Shown: positions 44,944 through 54,775, counted from the stretch's first letter. The stretch is DNA of 64,000 nt from JABLTI01 sp035528035 (GCA_035528035.1 DATKZI010000014.1:1-64000); one strand, 5' to 3'. Program-made: numbers and translations. The notes: generated by a model not told the origin, from the sequence alone.

Positions 44944-45928
44944 TAGTGATATTAAGAGTATAAATGGTTCTGAGTTCTACCTTGGAGTAGATGTTGGGTC
45001 AATTAGTACTAAATTAGCATTGATCAATGAAAATAAGGAATTAATAGAATCAGTCTATATTCGTACAGAAGGTAAGCCAATTCATTCTATACAAAAAGGA
45101 GTAGAATTGTTTAAAGAAAAAATTCCCAATGGAATTAAAGTTTCAGGGGTTGGCACTACGGGTAGTGCTAGGAAATTAGCAGGAGTAATAATTGGAGCTG
45201 ATATTGTTAAAAATGAAATTACCGCTCATGCACTTGCTTCTTTGCAGTGCAATCCATATGTACAAACTGTTATGGAAATTGGAGGACAAGATAGTAAAAT
45301 TATTATTATTCGTAATGGTGTTGCTGTAGATTTTGCTATGAATACTGTATGTGCTGCTGGTACAGGTTCATTCCTTGATATGCAAGCAAGTAGATTAGAT
45401 ATACCTATAGAGCAATTTGGTAGTTTAGCTTGTCAAGCTCATAATGCTGTTTCTATAGCAGGACGATGTACTGTTTTTGCTGAAAGTGATATGATCCATA
45501 AACAACAATTAGGTCAGCCAACTGAGGATATAATCAAAGGATTGTGTGAGGCACTTGCTAGAAATTATTTGAATAATGTTGGAAAAGGAAAGGATATTAA
45601 ACCACCAATAATGTTTCAGGGCGGTGTAGCTGCAAACCAAGGGATGAGGGAAGCATTCAATAAATATCTTAATGAAGAGATAATTGTTCCTGAAAATTAC
45701 GATGTAATGGGTGCAATTGGTGCTGCTATGTTAGCTTTAGAAGAGATGAAAAAGAATCCTCATGAAACAGCATTTTATGGATGGGAAATTCCTGATATGA
45801 GATTTGATGCCTCAGGATTTGAATGTGATGGTTGTTCTAATATCTGTGAAATAATTGAAATTAAAAAAGATGATGAATTGATAGCTCGATGGGGCAGCAG
45901 ATGTGGTAAATGGGATGTAAATGACTGA
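44936..45928 (+). CDS. BadF/BadG/HgdC-type ATP-dependent activase
   Basis: The 330-residue ASKHA-fold ATPase has the phosphate-1 loop YLGVDVGSISTKLALI, MEIGGQDSKIIII, and the cluster-binding MNTVCAAGTGSFLDMQASRL and SIAGRCTVFAESD motifs. The two cysteines would hold a [4Fe-4S] cluster between subunits of a homodimer. A C-terminal add-on, FECDGCSNICEI...RWGSRCGKW, has four further cysteines. Activases of this type inject a low-potential electron into a dehydratase or reductase at the cost of ATP. AGGAG precedes the ATG. Confidence 0.9.
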   Translation: MNNSDIKSINGSEFYLGVDVGSISTKLALINENKELIESVYIRTEGKPIHSIQKGVELFKEKIPNGIKVSGVGTTGSARKLAGVIIGADIVKNEITAHALASLQCNPYVQTVMEIGGQDSKIIIIRNGVAVDFAMNTVCAAGTGSFLDMQASRLDIPIEQFGSLACQAHNAVSIAGRCTVFAESDMIHKQQLGQPTEDIIKGLCEALARNYLNNVGKGKDIKPPIMFQGGVAANQGMREAFNKYLNEEIIVPENYDVMGAIGAAMLALEEMKKNPHETAFYGWEIPDMRFDASGFECDGCSNICEIIEIKKDDELIARWGSRCGKWDVND

Positions 45929-45979
45929 TAATCAATTATTTCTCTTATAGGAAAGATTTTTGGATAAGTAAATCAATAA

Positions 45980-46516
45980 ATGTTGATATTGGTGGGAAGG
46001 TTGTCTGAAGAAAAACCAACAGTCCAATTAAGTCGTGATGAAATTAAAAAATATCTCAGAAATTTAAAAGATGGAGATACTAAATCACGTGCAGTTGCAG
46101 CTTATATGTTAGGTGCTTCTGGTAAGATGAACAAAAGTATTAAGAAATCCTTGATGAAAGCGTTAAATGATAAAGATTGGGAAGTTCGTAAATGGGCAGC
46201 TTTATCACTTGGGGAAATTGGTGAGCGAGACAGCATATTAGTCCCTATTCTTGCTTCGATCTTAAGACGTGATGACAGTAAAGAATTTCGCAGTCATGCA
46301 GCAATCATTTTGGGTGAGTTAGAAAAAAAATCTGTTCCAGCTATTCCTGCCTTAAGTGCTGCTTTACAAGATGAAAATACACGAGTACGTGAATGGGCTT
46401 GTTGGGCATTAAACAAAATAGCTGGTGAAGCTTCTTGTCTTAAACCAGTCTATCCTGAAGAACGACCAAAATTGAGTGACAGAATAAGATTTACTGAAAA
46501 AGAAATAAAAAAGTAA
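45980..46516 (+). CDS. HEAT-repeat (PBS-lyase type) protein
   Basis: The 178-residue protein has four PBS-lyase HEAT-like repeats from residue 30, each about 31-34 residues with D-x-x-x-R-x-x-A-A-x-x-L-G (RAVAAYMLGASG, WEVRKWAALSLGEIG, FRSHAAIILGELE, TRVREWACWALNKIA). It is a helical scaffold with no catalytic residues. It lies 51 bases after the activase on the same strand and may be cotranscribed. The start at 45980 is uncertain, as GGTGGGAAGG lies inside the first codons. Confidence 0.75.
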   Translation: MLILVGRLSEEKPTVQLSRDEIKKYLRNLKDGDTKSRAVAAYMLGASGKMNKSIKKSLMKALNDKDWEVRKWAALSLGEIGERDSILVPILASILRRDDSKEFRSHAAIILGELEKKSVPAIPALSAALQDENTRVREWACWALNKIAGEASCLKPVYPEERPKLSDRIRFTEKEIKK

Positions 46517-46541
46517 AAAGATGAAATTTATTCATCCTTTT
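46516..46541. terminator. bidirectional hairpin between convergent genes
   Basis: AAAAGATGAA and TTCATCCTTTT form a stem (one bulge) around ATTTA, across the stop of the minus-strand beta-sandwich gene and just after the HEAT gene. Confidence 0.55.
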
Positions 46542-48714
46542 GAGTATCACTTATTTTTGCTTCTGAAGTTGGTTTAATCTTATAAGTAACTTCTACTGTT
46601 TCACCAGTACCAATTGTCTCAAATTTCCAAGTAAGAATCTTAGAATCTTCTTTATCTGAAATACTTGCTTCAGGATTAACATCGAATAGTTGTAATCCAA
46701 CAGGGATTGTTTCCTTTAATTTATAATTAGTAATTTCAGCTTCACCTAAATTCTTGATAGAAAGAGTTATCTCATATTCACCTTCTGTTTCTAAAGCTTG
46801 AATATCCTTTCCTTTCGCAAGATTCTTTCTAAGATGAACAACTTCAATTTCAATTGGATCAGCTTTTATTTCAATTGGTTTGCCTTGTGGATAGGTATTT
46901 GCACTTAGAATAGCATTTGCTTGATAGAGAGTTTCTCTGGTAGGTTTAAAAGCAGTTATTGGATATTTAAATTCAAATTCATCTCCGGGCTTCATGGGAC
47001 CAAAATCTGAATCTTTAAGATTATCAAGTTGGATTGTGACAGTATGTTCAGTGGTTGGATCTTGATCGTTGGGATCAACACTTATAGCACCTTCAGGAAT
47101 ATCTATTATAGATCCATTGAATGAAATTTCAACATTCTCTGGTTTTGGAGGTAAGAATTCTGCTTGAATATTTTCTACCAATTTCACTTCGTTTAAATTA
47201 GCACCACCAGTATTGGTTATTTTAGCACCGAGGTTGAAAGGTGTAATTTTAAATGAAGGTAATTTTTCTATATCATACCCAACTGAACCATCAAGAGCAG
47301 CAACTGCAAGCTCAACATCAGCAAAATTTAATTTAATTTTAGAAGCAAGTTGATGATTTGCTACAGTATAGAATTCTACTTTTGTTTTAAATTCAGGATA
47401 TTCTCCTTCTCCCGTATTGAAAGTCCATGTTTCTGATTCCCATGTTCCACCAGCAGGGATTAATGGAATTTCATTAGGATCAATATCAACAAATTTTTCA
47501 CTTGTATCATCAGATTTGTAAACATCTGCATTAACTAATCTAATTTGATATTCACTTTTATTTTCAAAAATGAATTTACATTCATAGGTATTTGGTTCTT
47601 CCTCAAGTTCAGTTGTAATTATATTAAAGGAATTATTTGTATAAGCATCAAAAGATTTTATCTTGAGGTCACTGATCGTTTTTGGGATGGTATATTTAAC
47701 AGCGAATTTTCCAGATCTTAATTTAATGTCTTTATTAGGAACATAAACCTGGACTCTTAGGTCTATTTTCGCTTTAACGCCTTGAGCAAGTTTCTCTATA
47801 TACCAGAAGAGGACTTGTTTACCATCTTTCTCTTTTACTTCTGCTTCACCAAGAGATTGATTGAGAATTTGTATATTGCTGAATTCATCAGGTATTATTT
47901 TGTAAGTAGCGATTTTGGTTAAATCATTAGCAGAATTATTGGTTAAAATTAATCTCATATAAATTTCATTCTCTGCATTTACAGCTAAAGAATAAGATTC
48001 AATATCGGGATCACCAGCTGTTGAGATAAATTCCTTCACCGAGATTTCAGGTTGGATTTCAGCATCAAAAGTATACTCAATTTCATGAATTGCTTTTGGA
48101 TTCAATTCTTGAAGTTTGATAGAATCTTCTTCAAGATCTGTTTGTGAAATGTTGTCTAATTTTAAATCAATATCCCACAATCTATCTTTTTCAGATTCAT
48201 TAATGATTTCCATTTTACCGGTACGGATAATTTCTTTATCTGAAGGAGAACTGTCGTGTTCATAAAAAAGCTCAATTTTCTCCTCTAATTTTATGGGGAC
48301 TAATTTGGTTTCCATTTGATTATCACCTAAATTTAATTTTCCTTCTTGTAAGCCAGAATCTTTATCATAGGTTAATTGACTATCATAAGTAACTATATCA
48401 ACTTCATCAATATCCGCCCCTTTTAATTCCTCTGCCTCTTCTTGTTCTTCTTTTTCCTCTAAATCAAAACCTAATTGCTGTAATTGATTTTCTAAAGCAG
48501 AAAAGAAAGCAATTGTTTCTGCTTTATTACCACGTAATTGAGGTTCAAGGTCATTATTGATAGCTAATCTTATCATATTTTTACAATCAAATGATAATTT
48601 AGCAGTATGTTCTGGGAATTTTTCAAATAGTTTTTCAGCAGAAATATTGATTCGAGCTATTAGCTTTTTCTCAATCTCTACTGTTCCTAAAGTTTGCAAA
48701 TTAAATGAAGTCAT
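46528..48714 (-). CDS. large cytoplasmic protein of repeated beta-sandwich (DUF11/Ig-like) domains
   Basis: The 728-residue acidic protein has a helical N-terminus (1-80), an acidic linker (E-rich, 82-95), then about five beta-sandwich units. Repeated sequences such as LTNNSANDLTKIATYKIIP, ITNTGGANLNEVKLVENI and IKNLGEAEITNYKLKETIP are DUF11-type (N-x-G/S-x-x-x-L-x-x-x-x-L-x-E-x-I-P). No signal peptide or membrane helix is present, which is odd for DUF11 proteins that normally sit on the surface. AGGAG lies before the ATG. The role is unknown; appendage-domain-like scaffolds are one possibility. Confidence 0.65.
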   Translation of the reverse strand: MTSFNLQTLGTVEIEKKLIARINISAEKLFEKFPEHTAKLSFDCKNMIRLAINNDLEPQLRGNKAETIAFFSALENQLQQLGFDLEEKEEQEEAEELKGADIDEVDIVTYDSQLTYDKDSGLQEGKLNLGDNQMETKLVPIKLEEKIELFYEHDSSPSDKEIIRTGKMEIINESEKDRLWDIDLKLDNISQTDLEEDSIKLQELNPKAIHEIEYTFDAEIQPEISVKEFISTAGDPDIESYSLAVNAENEIYMRLILTNNSANDLTKIATYKIIPDEFSNIQILNQSLGEAEVKEKDGKQVLFWYIEKLAQGVKAKIDLRVQVYVPNKDIKLRSGKFAVKYTIPKTISDLKIKSFDAYTNNSFNIITTELEEEPNTYECKFIFENKSEYQIRLVNADVYKSDDTSEKFVDIDPNEIPLIPAGGTWESETWTFNTGEGEYPEFKTKVEFYTVANHQLASKIKLNFADVELAVAALDGSVGYDIEKLPSFKITPFNLGAKITNTGGANLNEVKLVENIQAEFLPPKPENVEISFNGSIIDIPEGAISVDPNDQDPTTEHTVTIQLDNLKDSDFGPMKPGDEFEFKYPITAFKPTRETLYQANAILSANTYPQGKPIEIKADPIEIEVVHLRKNLAKGKDIQALETEGEYEITLSIKNLGEAEITNYKLKETIPVGLQLFDVNPEASISDKEDSKILTWKFETIGTGETVEVTYKIKPTSEAKISDTQKDE

Positions 48715-49088
48715 AAAAGAAACTCCTATAAATAGTAGTTAATTTTTGTTTGAGTAGCTATTAAAATCTTATTAATTCGGATTAAATCAATTTTTTCTCC
48801 TTTTTTATCAGAAAATATAGTCTAATAACATTTTATTAAATAAAATTATTACCAATTGAACAATCTTTAGGAATGAAAATCAATATTCGCTGAAGTGTCA
48901 GAAAATTTCTAGAGAAAGAAATAAAAAGGAAATGTGAAATTCTTTCATCAATCCAAACTCATTAATCTAGCTGAAATTTTACGTTTTTAAGTATTTTTTC
49001 TAGATGGAAGGTATAAGCAAGATTTATTAAATTTAATAGATTAAATGTATATAATGATTTTAACTAATTCTAAATGGGTGATGTAATC
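48715..49088. other. intergenic region without a recognisable gene
   Basis: This 374-base gap lies between divergent genes. It is very AT-rich. A TATA-like TGTATATAAT at 49045-49054 probably serves the small membrane protein gene that starts at 49089. No ORF with a ribosome site, tRNA-like fold or repeat was seen. Confidence 0.4.
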
Positions 49089-49439
49089 ATGAGACATAGA
49101 AGTAGTTCTCGAAGTAGTTTATTTAGAATTGCTCAAATTCTTGCTTTAATAGCAGGAATTATTGGCATTATAATCCTAATCTTTTCATTCTTAGACAATG
49201 CCTGGTTTAGTGGTTGGTTCTGGGATGGTGGATTTGGATTAGACTTTAATGGAAGATTAATTGTTTCCATCATATGTTCTATTTTAGTTCTTCTAGTTGG
49301 CCTAGGATCTATTTTTCTAGACATTAGAGGTTTAATATTAGGTATAATCGTAATAATTCTATCACTATTTATACCAGGTATAGCAGAAATTATTGGAATT
49401 ATTAGCGGTGTATGCTATATATTAGGCGATATTCTCTAA
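49089..49439 (+). CDS. small four-helix membrane protein
   Basis: The protein of 116 residues has a basic Ser/Arg-rich N-terminus (MRHRSSSRSS) and four hydrophobic helices (about 14-33, 45-72, 78-96 and 98-113). ATG at 49089 is chosen because GGTGA lies seven bases ahead; the ATG at 49074 lies upstream of that site. The fold resembles small DUF4064/SdpI-like membrane proteins, but no family is certain. It stands alone. Confidence 0.55.
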   Translation: MRHRSSSRSSLFRIAQILALIAGIIGIIILIFSFLDNAWFSGWFWDGGFGLDFNGRLIVSIICSILVLLVGLGSIFLDIRGLILGIIVIILSLFIPGIAEIIGIISGVCYILGDIL

Positions 49440-49516
49440 AAACAACTTTCTTTTTTTTTTCTTTTTGGGTTATAATAAATATATATAATGCTTGTTTTCA
49501 TAATGATTGAGGATTA

Positions 49517-49591
49517 ATGATAAACAAAATTCCAAAGATAGCTTCAATAGGCAATCCGAAAGTTAGTAAAAGACTGATTATTAATGCTTAA
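49517..49591 (+). CDS. possible 24-residue peptide
   Basis: In the 297-base gap between two genes, ATG at 49517 follows GAGGATTA and opens a frame for a basic peptide (MINKIPKIASIGNPKVSKRL..., ends INA). A TATA-like ATAAATATATATAA lies about 40 bases upstream. It may be chance; no homologue is seen in the window. The remainder of the gap is AT-rich with nothing else recognisable. Confidence 0.2.
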   Translation: MINKIPKIASIGNPKVSKRLIINA

Positions 49592-49736
49592 TGTAATTAA
49601 ATCATTTATTTTTGGATTTTTCTTAGAAATAAATTGTTTTTATTTTTATTAATTAGAAAAAATTTATTAGAATAATTTCTTTTTATTATTTAATAGATTA
49701 TTGAATTCTATATTAAGAAATTAGGGGATTAGTGAG

Positions 49737-50513
49737 TTGTTAATAAATAACAAAAAAAGAATTTTTTTGGAATTTAGTTTTATTTTAGCTATTATCTTTT
49801 CTTTGGCAGTTGTTGTGGTGATTTCAGCAAAATCATATAAAATAACTTCTTATCCTTCAACTGCTCCAACAATTGATGGAATAATAGAGGTGGGTGAATG
49901 GCAAGGAGGAAAAGAAAGCAAAATACCTTTAATTGATATTTGGGTTCAAGGTCCAGGACAAATTATTGAAATCTCGGTCATTTCGATGTATTGTAATAAT
50001 TCATTTCTTTATTTAGGAATTACTGCACCAATTGGAACATTAGCATCTTACATTACTATAATGATTTATTTCCATACAAATGCAGAAGATGAATTTATTG
50101 TCGATTCTAAAGTATCTCCAGGTAATGATCTGAAAATCTTTTCTGTAAACGAAAATTACAGTTATGATGCAGTTACAATTCACACTTATAATATAGTAGA
50201 ATATGCAAATGACACTGAAGTTGGGGGAACAAATGATTTAGAAGTAAAATACAAAGCAACATCTTTTGAATCAACCTTTGAATTTAAGATGCCATTAAAT
50301 TCAGGTGATATAAATGGTGGAGATATTAATTTAGATATTAGTGGAAGTATTAAAACCTATATCATTTTAAATTCACATGAGAATGATAATTGTGAACTTT
50401 TTATCAATATAAATTCTGTATTCCCAATTTCTCCTATCAGTATTTTACTTGGTCTTGTTTTTGTTGGAAGTATGAGTTTATTGATCAAAAGAAAATCCAC
50501 AAAGAATCATTAA
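49737..50513 (+). CDS. exported, C-terminally anchored protein with a DOMON/CBM9-like domain
   Basis: The 258-residue protein has a signal helix (about residues 9-28), then SYPSTAPTIDGIIEVGEWQ, which is the opening of family 9 carbohydrate-binding/DOMON-like domains (A-P-x-I-D-G-x-I-x-x-G-E-W). Strands follow to residue 215, then a C-terminal membrane helix (ISILLGLVFVGSMSLLI) and RKS tail. It is a surface protein that may bind sugars or haem. Start is TTG; AGGGGAT lies ahead. It is convergent with another surface protein gene. Confidence 0.7.
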   Translation: MLINNKKRIFLEFSFILAIIFSLAVVVVISAKSYKITSYPSTAPTIDGIIEVGEWQGGKESKIPLIDIWVQGPGQIIEISVISMYCNNSFLYLGITAPIGTLASYITIMIYFHTNAEDEFIVDSKVSPGNDLKIFSVNENYSYDAVTIHTYNIVEYANDTEVGGTNDLEVKYKATSFESTFEFKMPLNSGDINGGDINLDISGSIKTYIILNSHENDNCELFININSVFPISPISILLGLVFVGSMSLLIKRKSTKNH

Positions 50514-50543
50514 TTACTAGAAAATATGAATTTAAAAAAAATT

Positions 50544-50575
50544 AAGAAGAAAAAATGGTCAATCATTTTCTTCTT
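50544..50575. terminator. bidirectional terminator between convergent surface protein genes
   Basis: AAGAAGAAAA and TTTTCTTCTT form a perfect 10-bp stem, with further pairing ATG/CAT inside around GTCAAT. It lies over the last codons of the minus-strand gene. Confidence 0.6.
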
Positions 50576-51399
50576 TTATAAATAATACTCACAGCGAATA
50601 ATGAAATAATTGGTATTAAATAATAAATACTATTTACTTCAGTAGTAGATATAACGGTAAATGAAAAGTAGGAACCAAGATTATCGTTTATTACTAAATT
50701 GTGATAAGTTGAATTATCTGTTGCTCTTATATAAAATTCTACAAATATATTCGAAGTATAGAAGGGACCTATAATAACCTCATAAGTTGAACCTGATATG
50801 AGTTCAAATGATTTATCTGACCAATTACTACCATTGAGTCTATAAAAGATCTGTACAGATTCTATTTCACTGAAGTCATCTGTAACATTACATGTGATCG
50901 TAACGGTTTCGTATAGATTTGGGGAAGTTGGTAAAAATGATACATTGGTTATTTCTGGTTCTTGGATGTCATTTAATCCAACTGTAAAGTTATAATATAA
51001 ACCACCATTATTATTTGTTCCAACATTAAAGTTAGCAGAAGCATCTACAGCAACAAAATAGTACTCTACAAAATCAGTTACATCAAATACACCAGATGTA
51101 TATTCATATACAGTAGCAAAAGCAATAGTCATTGCTACATCAATCCAAGAATCTCCATTAATTCGATAATAGAGAGATACAGATTGAATACCTGAAGCAT
51201 CCGTTGCAGAACAATTGAAGTATACTGAATCAGTATTATATGGATTTACTGGAAAATGACCAATATTACTTATTGTTGGTGGAGTAGTATCTGGTATAGG
51301 AATAATACTTACTACATTAGTAGTTAGAAATATTAACATTCCAGCAAAAAGCAACATCATTATAATTGTACTTTTCTTATTATTTAATTTAGCAATCAT
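50563..51399 (-). CDS. exported protein with two Ig-like domains and C-terminal anchor
   Basis: The 278-residue protein has a signal helix (residues 12-32). Two similar beta-sandwich domains follow, each opening P-P/E-x-I-x-N-V/I-x-x-x-P and carrying V-x-x-x-C-x-A/V-T-D-x-S/F-x-I-x-S-V-x-I/L-x-Y-R-I/L-N-G-x-x-W. The end is a membrane helix (YYLIPIISLFAVSIIY) and KRRK. This layout is common in Asgard and other archaeal surface proteins. No catalytic residues. Function unknown; adhesion or envelope scaffold likely. Confidence 0.7.
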   Translation of the reverse strand: MIAKLNNKKSTIIMMLLFAGMLIFLTTNVVSIIPIPDTTPPTISNIGHFPVNPYNTDSVYFNCSATDASGIQSVSLYYRINGDSWIDVAMTIAFATVYEYTSGVFDVTDFVEYYFVAVDASANFNVGTNNNGGLYYNFTVGLNDIQEPEITNVSFLPTSPNLYETVTITCNVTDDFSEIESVQIFYRLNGSNWSDKSFELISGSTYEVIIGPFYTSNIFVEFYIRATDNSTYHNLVINDNLGSYFSFTVISTTEVNSIYYLIPIISLFAVSIIYKRRK

Positions 51400-51521
51400 A
51401 TAAATTTAACCTTCGACGTAAATATTATATATAATTTTATTGCTGAATTTAAAAAGTTGATTCTCATTACAATAACTTTAATTTTCTTTATAGAAATCTA
51501 AAATGGTTTTAAACTATCAAT

Positions 51522-53546
51522 TTATGTAATAATTTTGCTAGTTGTAACCCATACTTGCATTTTTGAAGACCCTCTATTTGCCCAAAAAGAATAAGGAATA
51601 AAAATAAGTTCTTCATTTTGAGAACTCTTTGCAATTAATTTGACGATTCCACCCAATAAATTGTTATCTTGAATAATATCAATTGGTTTGGATATATCTA
51701 TTGTAGCTCTTGGTATGGTAATTTTTGGATTATCTATTGACTCAATACAATAAACTAGTGGGCCTCGAGATAAGGCTATTTTATTCTTATTTGATTTGAC
51801 TTTTGGATGTGCATTATGAACATTAATTTCCATGGGAAACTCCATTTCAATTATCGTCTTATTGACCCATTTCCTTCTAATTGATATAAAAAAAGATTTC
51901 CTAGGATCAATCCCACTTCCAGTTTTAATATTATTTACTTGTGTATTTGGAATTGGATATGATTCTTCGTCAATCACTATTTTCGGTTCTTTTGTCCAGC
52001 TTGGTATTCGTATATTTATAGTAAATTCACTTGGAGAATCTAAATACACTTTTAATTTTACCTTTCCTGACCAAGGGAAATTTGAATCCATTATTAGTTC
52101 AGCTGGCAAATTGCCATTTACTAATGAGATAGTTGTTTTATTGCCAATATATTGATGTACCCATATATTATCATCATTGTTGGAATAGAGATATTCACCC
52201 AAAGTTGCCCAAATTCTCGAGATATTACTTGGACAGCATGGTGTTGCAAACCAGTCTTTTCTTGTTAATTGTCCCTCGGTTTCCAATAAATTCCGATATA
52301 AATACGATTTCCCATCTAAACTTATTCCTACATTAAGAGCATTATATAGCTGCCATTCTAGAAGATCTGAATATTGTGCTTTGTTTGTAATTAAAGCAAG
52401 TTCCCAATTTAGCATAATATTAGCTATAGCAGCACAAGTCTCACAATAGCAATAATCATTATGTAATTCATAATCACAACCAAAACCTTCTACTGTACCC
52501 AGAGAACCAATACCACCTGTTAGGAACATCTGTTTTTCAATTAGGTGATTCCAAGTTCGTTCTAAAGCAATGAGTAATTTGTTATTTCCTGTTTCCTGAT
52601 ATAACATAGCCATAGCTGTAGCTAAATAACCCCATCTAACAGAATGACCAAAAGGTCTCTTCATCTTTCTAATTGGTTTATTTTGTTGTTGATATCTCCC
52701 TGTTAGATATTGGAAAATGCTTCGTAGCGTAAGAAATGGTGCCTCTTTTTGATATTTTGTTTCTCCACCAAAAAAGCTCATATTGGTATCATTAATTGCT
52801 CCTTTTTCAGTCATATCCTTCTTTATGAATTTAGATCGTTTTGTTTGATCAATCGATTGACCTATGAGTTTTAATGCAAAAAGAGATATTTTACCACGTT
52901 GATTAAGGAAATGAGAGGCTAATTCTAGATATTCTTTTCTCTTTGTTAAACGATATAATCGAATTAGTGCTATTTCTATTTCTTGATGTCCTGGTGTGTA
53001 GTTCGGACTTGCCTTAATAAATTCCCTTACTAATAGATCAGCTGCATTTGTAGCAATTTCAAGAAATTTCAATTTGTATTCATTCGACTCAGAAGTTTCC
53101 ATATAACTAACTGCAGCTTCAATCATATGTCCCAAACAATACAGTTCATGCTCTATCTGTATATTTGCCCAACGACGATTAGGAAAGTGAAATTGATTAT
53201 AAGTATAGAGATATCCATCAGATGTTTGGACTTTCTCCAATAAATCAATATATTCGTGAACTAATCTAGAAAGTTTATTATTTGTTTTAACAGTAAGTAT
53301 TCGGGCAGCTGCGTCAGTCCATTTATGCAAATCAGAATCGCAATAGAAAAAACCTAAACGATAACCTTCTTTTTCTTTAGCCAAAATTCTAAAGTTATCT
53401 TGATTATGTGTTCGCTCAAGTTGTTTCCATTGATAAAAAATCGCGGTATTATTATTTACTTTAAATCGTTCAGACCAAAATACATCTGTAATCTCAACTG
53501 ATTTAAATGGAATTCTATTTGATTTTGTATAACTTGAAAGAACCAC
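51522..53546 (-). CDS. GH127 family beta-L-arabinofuranosidase-like glycosidase (DUF1680)
   Basis: The protein of about 674 residues matches GH127. It has an (alpha/alpha)6 barrel in the first two-thirds, with YCETCAAIANIMLNWEL near residue 365, and CCPSNISRIWATLGEYLY near 437; these supply the Glu and Cys residues of the zinc-thiolate active site in HypBA1. A beta domain follows. GTG at 53546 is chosen because GGTGA lies five bases ahead. No signal peptide, so it should act on imported arabinose-containing oligosaccharides. Substrate assignment is from family. Confidence 0.85.
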   Translation of the reverse strand: MVLSSYTKSNRIPFKSVEITDVFWSERFKVNNNTAIFYQWKQLERTHNQDNFRILAKEKEGYRLGFFYCDSDLHKWTDAAARILTVKTNNKLSRLVHEYIDLLEKVQTSDGYLYTYNQFHFPNRRWANIQIEHELYCLGHMIEAAVSYMETSESNEYKLKFLEIATNAADLLVREFIKASPNYTPGHQEIEIALIRLYRLTKRKEYLELASHFLNQRGKISLFALKLIGQSIDQTKRSKFIKKDMTEKGAINDTNMSFFGGETKYQKEAPFLTLRSIFQYLTGRYQQQNKPIRKMKRPFGHSVRWGYLATAMAMLYQETGNNKLLIALERTWNHLIEKQMFLTGGIGSLGTVEGFGCDYELHNDYCYCETCAAIANIMLNWELALITNKAQYSDLLEWQLYNALNVGISLDGKSYLYRNLLETEGQLTRKDWFATPCCPSNISRIWATLGEYLYSNNDDNIWVHQYIGNKTTISLVNGNLPAELIMDSNFPWSGKVKLKVYLDSPSEFTINIRIPSWTKEPKIVIDEESYPIPNTQVNNIKTGSGIDPRKSFFISIRRKWVNKTIIEMEFPMEINVHNAHPKVKSNKNKIALSRGPLVYCIESIDNPKITIPRATIDISKPIDIIQDNNLLGGIVKLIAKSSQNEELIFIPYSFWANRGSSKMQVWVTTSKIIT

Positions 53547-53570
53547 ATTTTTCACCAGTATTCTAGCTAA

Positions 53571-54506
53571 TTAATTTCTATGTTTAATAATTGCTAGGAA
53601 ATTAGCAGTTTCTTTAAAGCCTAACTTTTGATATAATGTGTATGCAGGAATATTATCAACAGAAACAGCTAAACCTAATTGCTTTATTCCTTTTTTAGAA
53701 CATTCGATAATGATCTTTTTCATCATTGCTTTCCCTAATCCTTTTCTTTGATGTATAGGATTGAGACTAACTTCTCCAACAAAAGCAGTTTCAGAATTTT
53801 GATTAAATACCATACTCATACCAATAACTTCACCATTGTACATTAGTTGAGGATTGAGTTCTGGAGTTATTTGACTGAAATTGTTTGTAAATCTGCTAAA
53901 AACTTTCTTTGTAGATTCTTGATCCCTCATTTCAGGATAAATATGATAATCTGGATGATCATTGGATTTTCCAGCTGAGACTACTACAGCCATAATTCCA
54001 TCGACTTTATCCAAAGTAAAAGGTTCAAAAGAATAATCTTTGGGTAAAGTGATTACTTCATCAAAATTTTGTTGTATATCTAGAAGCATCTCAACTCTAT
54101 GAAAAAGTAGGTATCCAGTAAGTTCAAGATTCTGCTCCATTGTAGGTTCCATATTAAATGGTAATCGTTGTGTTAATCTGAGATGTTGAAAATTAGATTC
54201 AAAAGCTTTCGTTGTTATCGCTTTAATCAATTCATATCCACAATTATATGGATAACTAACAGGTTGAATGTAAAGGGTTACAATTTCAAGTATTTCACCT
54301 TCTGGTGAACCTGAAATGAAACCACAAGGAATATCATCTAAATAGGCACAAAATATAATCCTTTTCTTTCCCTCTAAATCAACTTTTAATTTAGATATAA
54401 TATTAACAATTTGATCTTTATCTCTAAGATGGCGATCATCTATAAGATATTCTTGTAATAACCCTTCCCAATCATCAATAGTTGTTTTTTCTTTAATTGA
54501 TATCAT
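53571..54506 (-). CDS. tandem GNAT-domain acetyltransferase
   Basis: The 311-residue protein has two GNAT-like halves. The second half carries the acyl-CoA loop in NPIHQRKGLGKAMMKKIIIEC (Q-R-x-G-L-G) and VDNIPAYTLYQKLGFKET. The first half is degenerate but keeps the fold (FCAYLDDIPCGFISGSPEGEILEIVTLYI). It resembles mycothiol synthase-type double GNATs. Substrate unknown. Confidence 0.8.
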   Translation of the reverse strand: MISIKEKTTIDDWEGLLQEYLIDDRHLRDKDQIVNIISKLKVDLEGKKRIIFCAYLDDIPCGFISGSPEGEILEIVTLYIQPVSYPYNCGYELIKAITTKAFESNFQHLRLTQRLPFNMEPTMEQNLELTGYLLFHRVEMLLDIQQNFDEVITLPKDYSFEPFTLDKVDGIMAVVVSAGKSNDHPDYHIYPEMRDQESTKKVFSRFTNNFSQITPELNPQLMYNGEVIGMSMVFNQNSETAFVGEVSLNPIHQRKGLGKAMMKKIIIECSKKGIKQLGLAVSVDNIPAYTLYQKLGFKETANFLAIIKHRN

Positions 54507-54775
54507 AAAGTAAAAATGATTATAGTTTTAAAAAAACCTTTGTTAATTTTGTAACACTTAAAAAACACTCGAAAAAAAAAAGAAATTAGAGAAAAATCTC
54601 AAGTAATATATTTTTTTTAAAGTATTTTAACTAAATATAAAAAGAGTAAATATTTTGATGAAACAATCTATATACTAAGTATAATTATAGCAATATTAGC
54701 ATAGGATTAAGATTTGTAAGTATTTATTTTAATTTAGTTCAAATGAAAAATCTGATATTTAGTCTATCAGTTATC

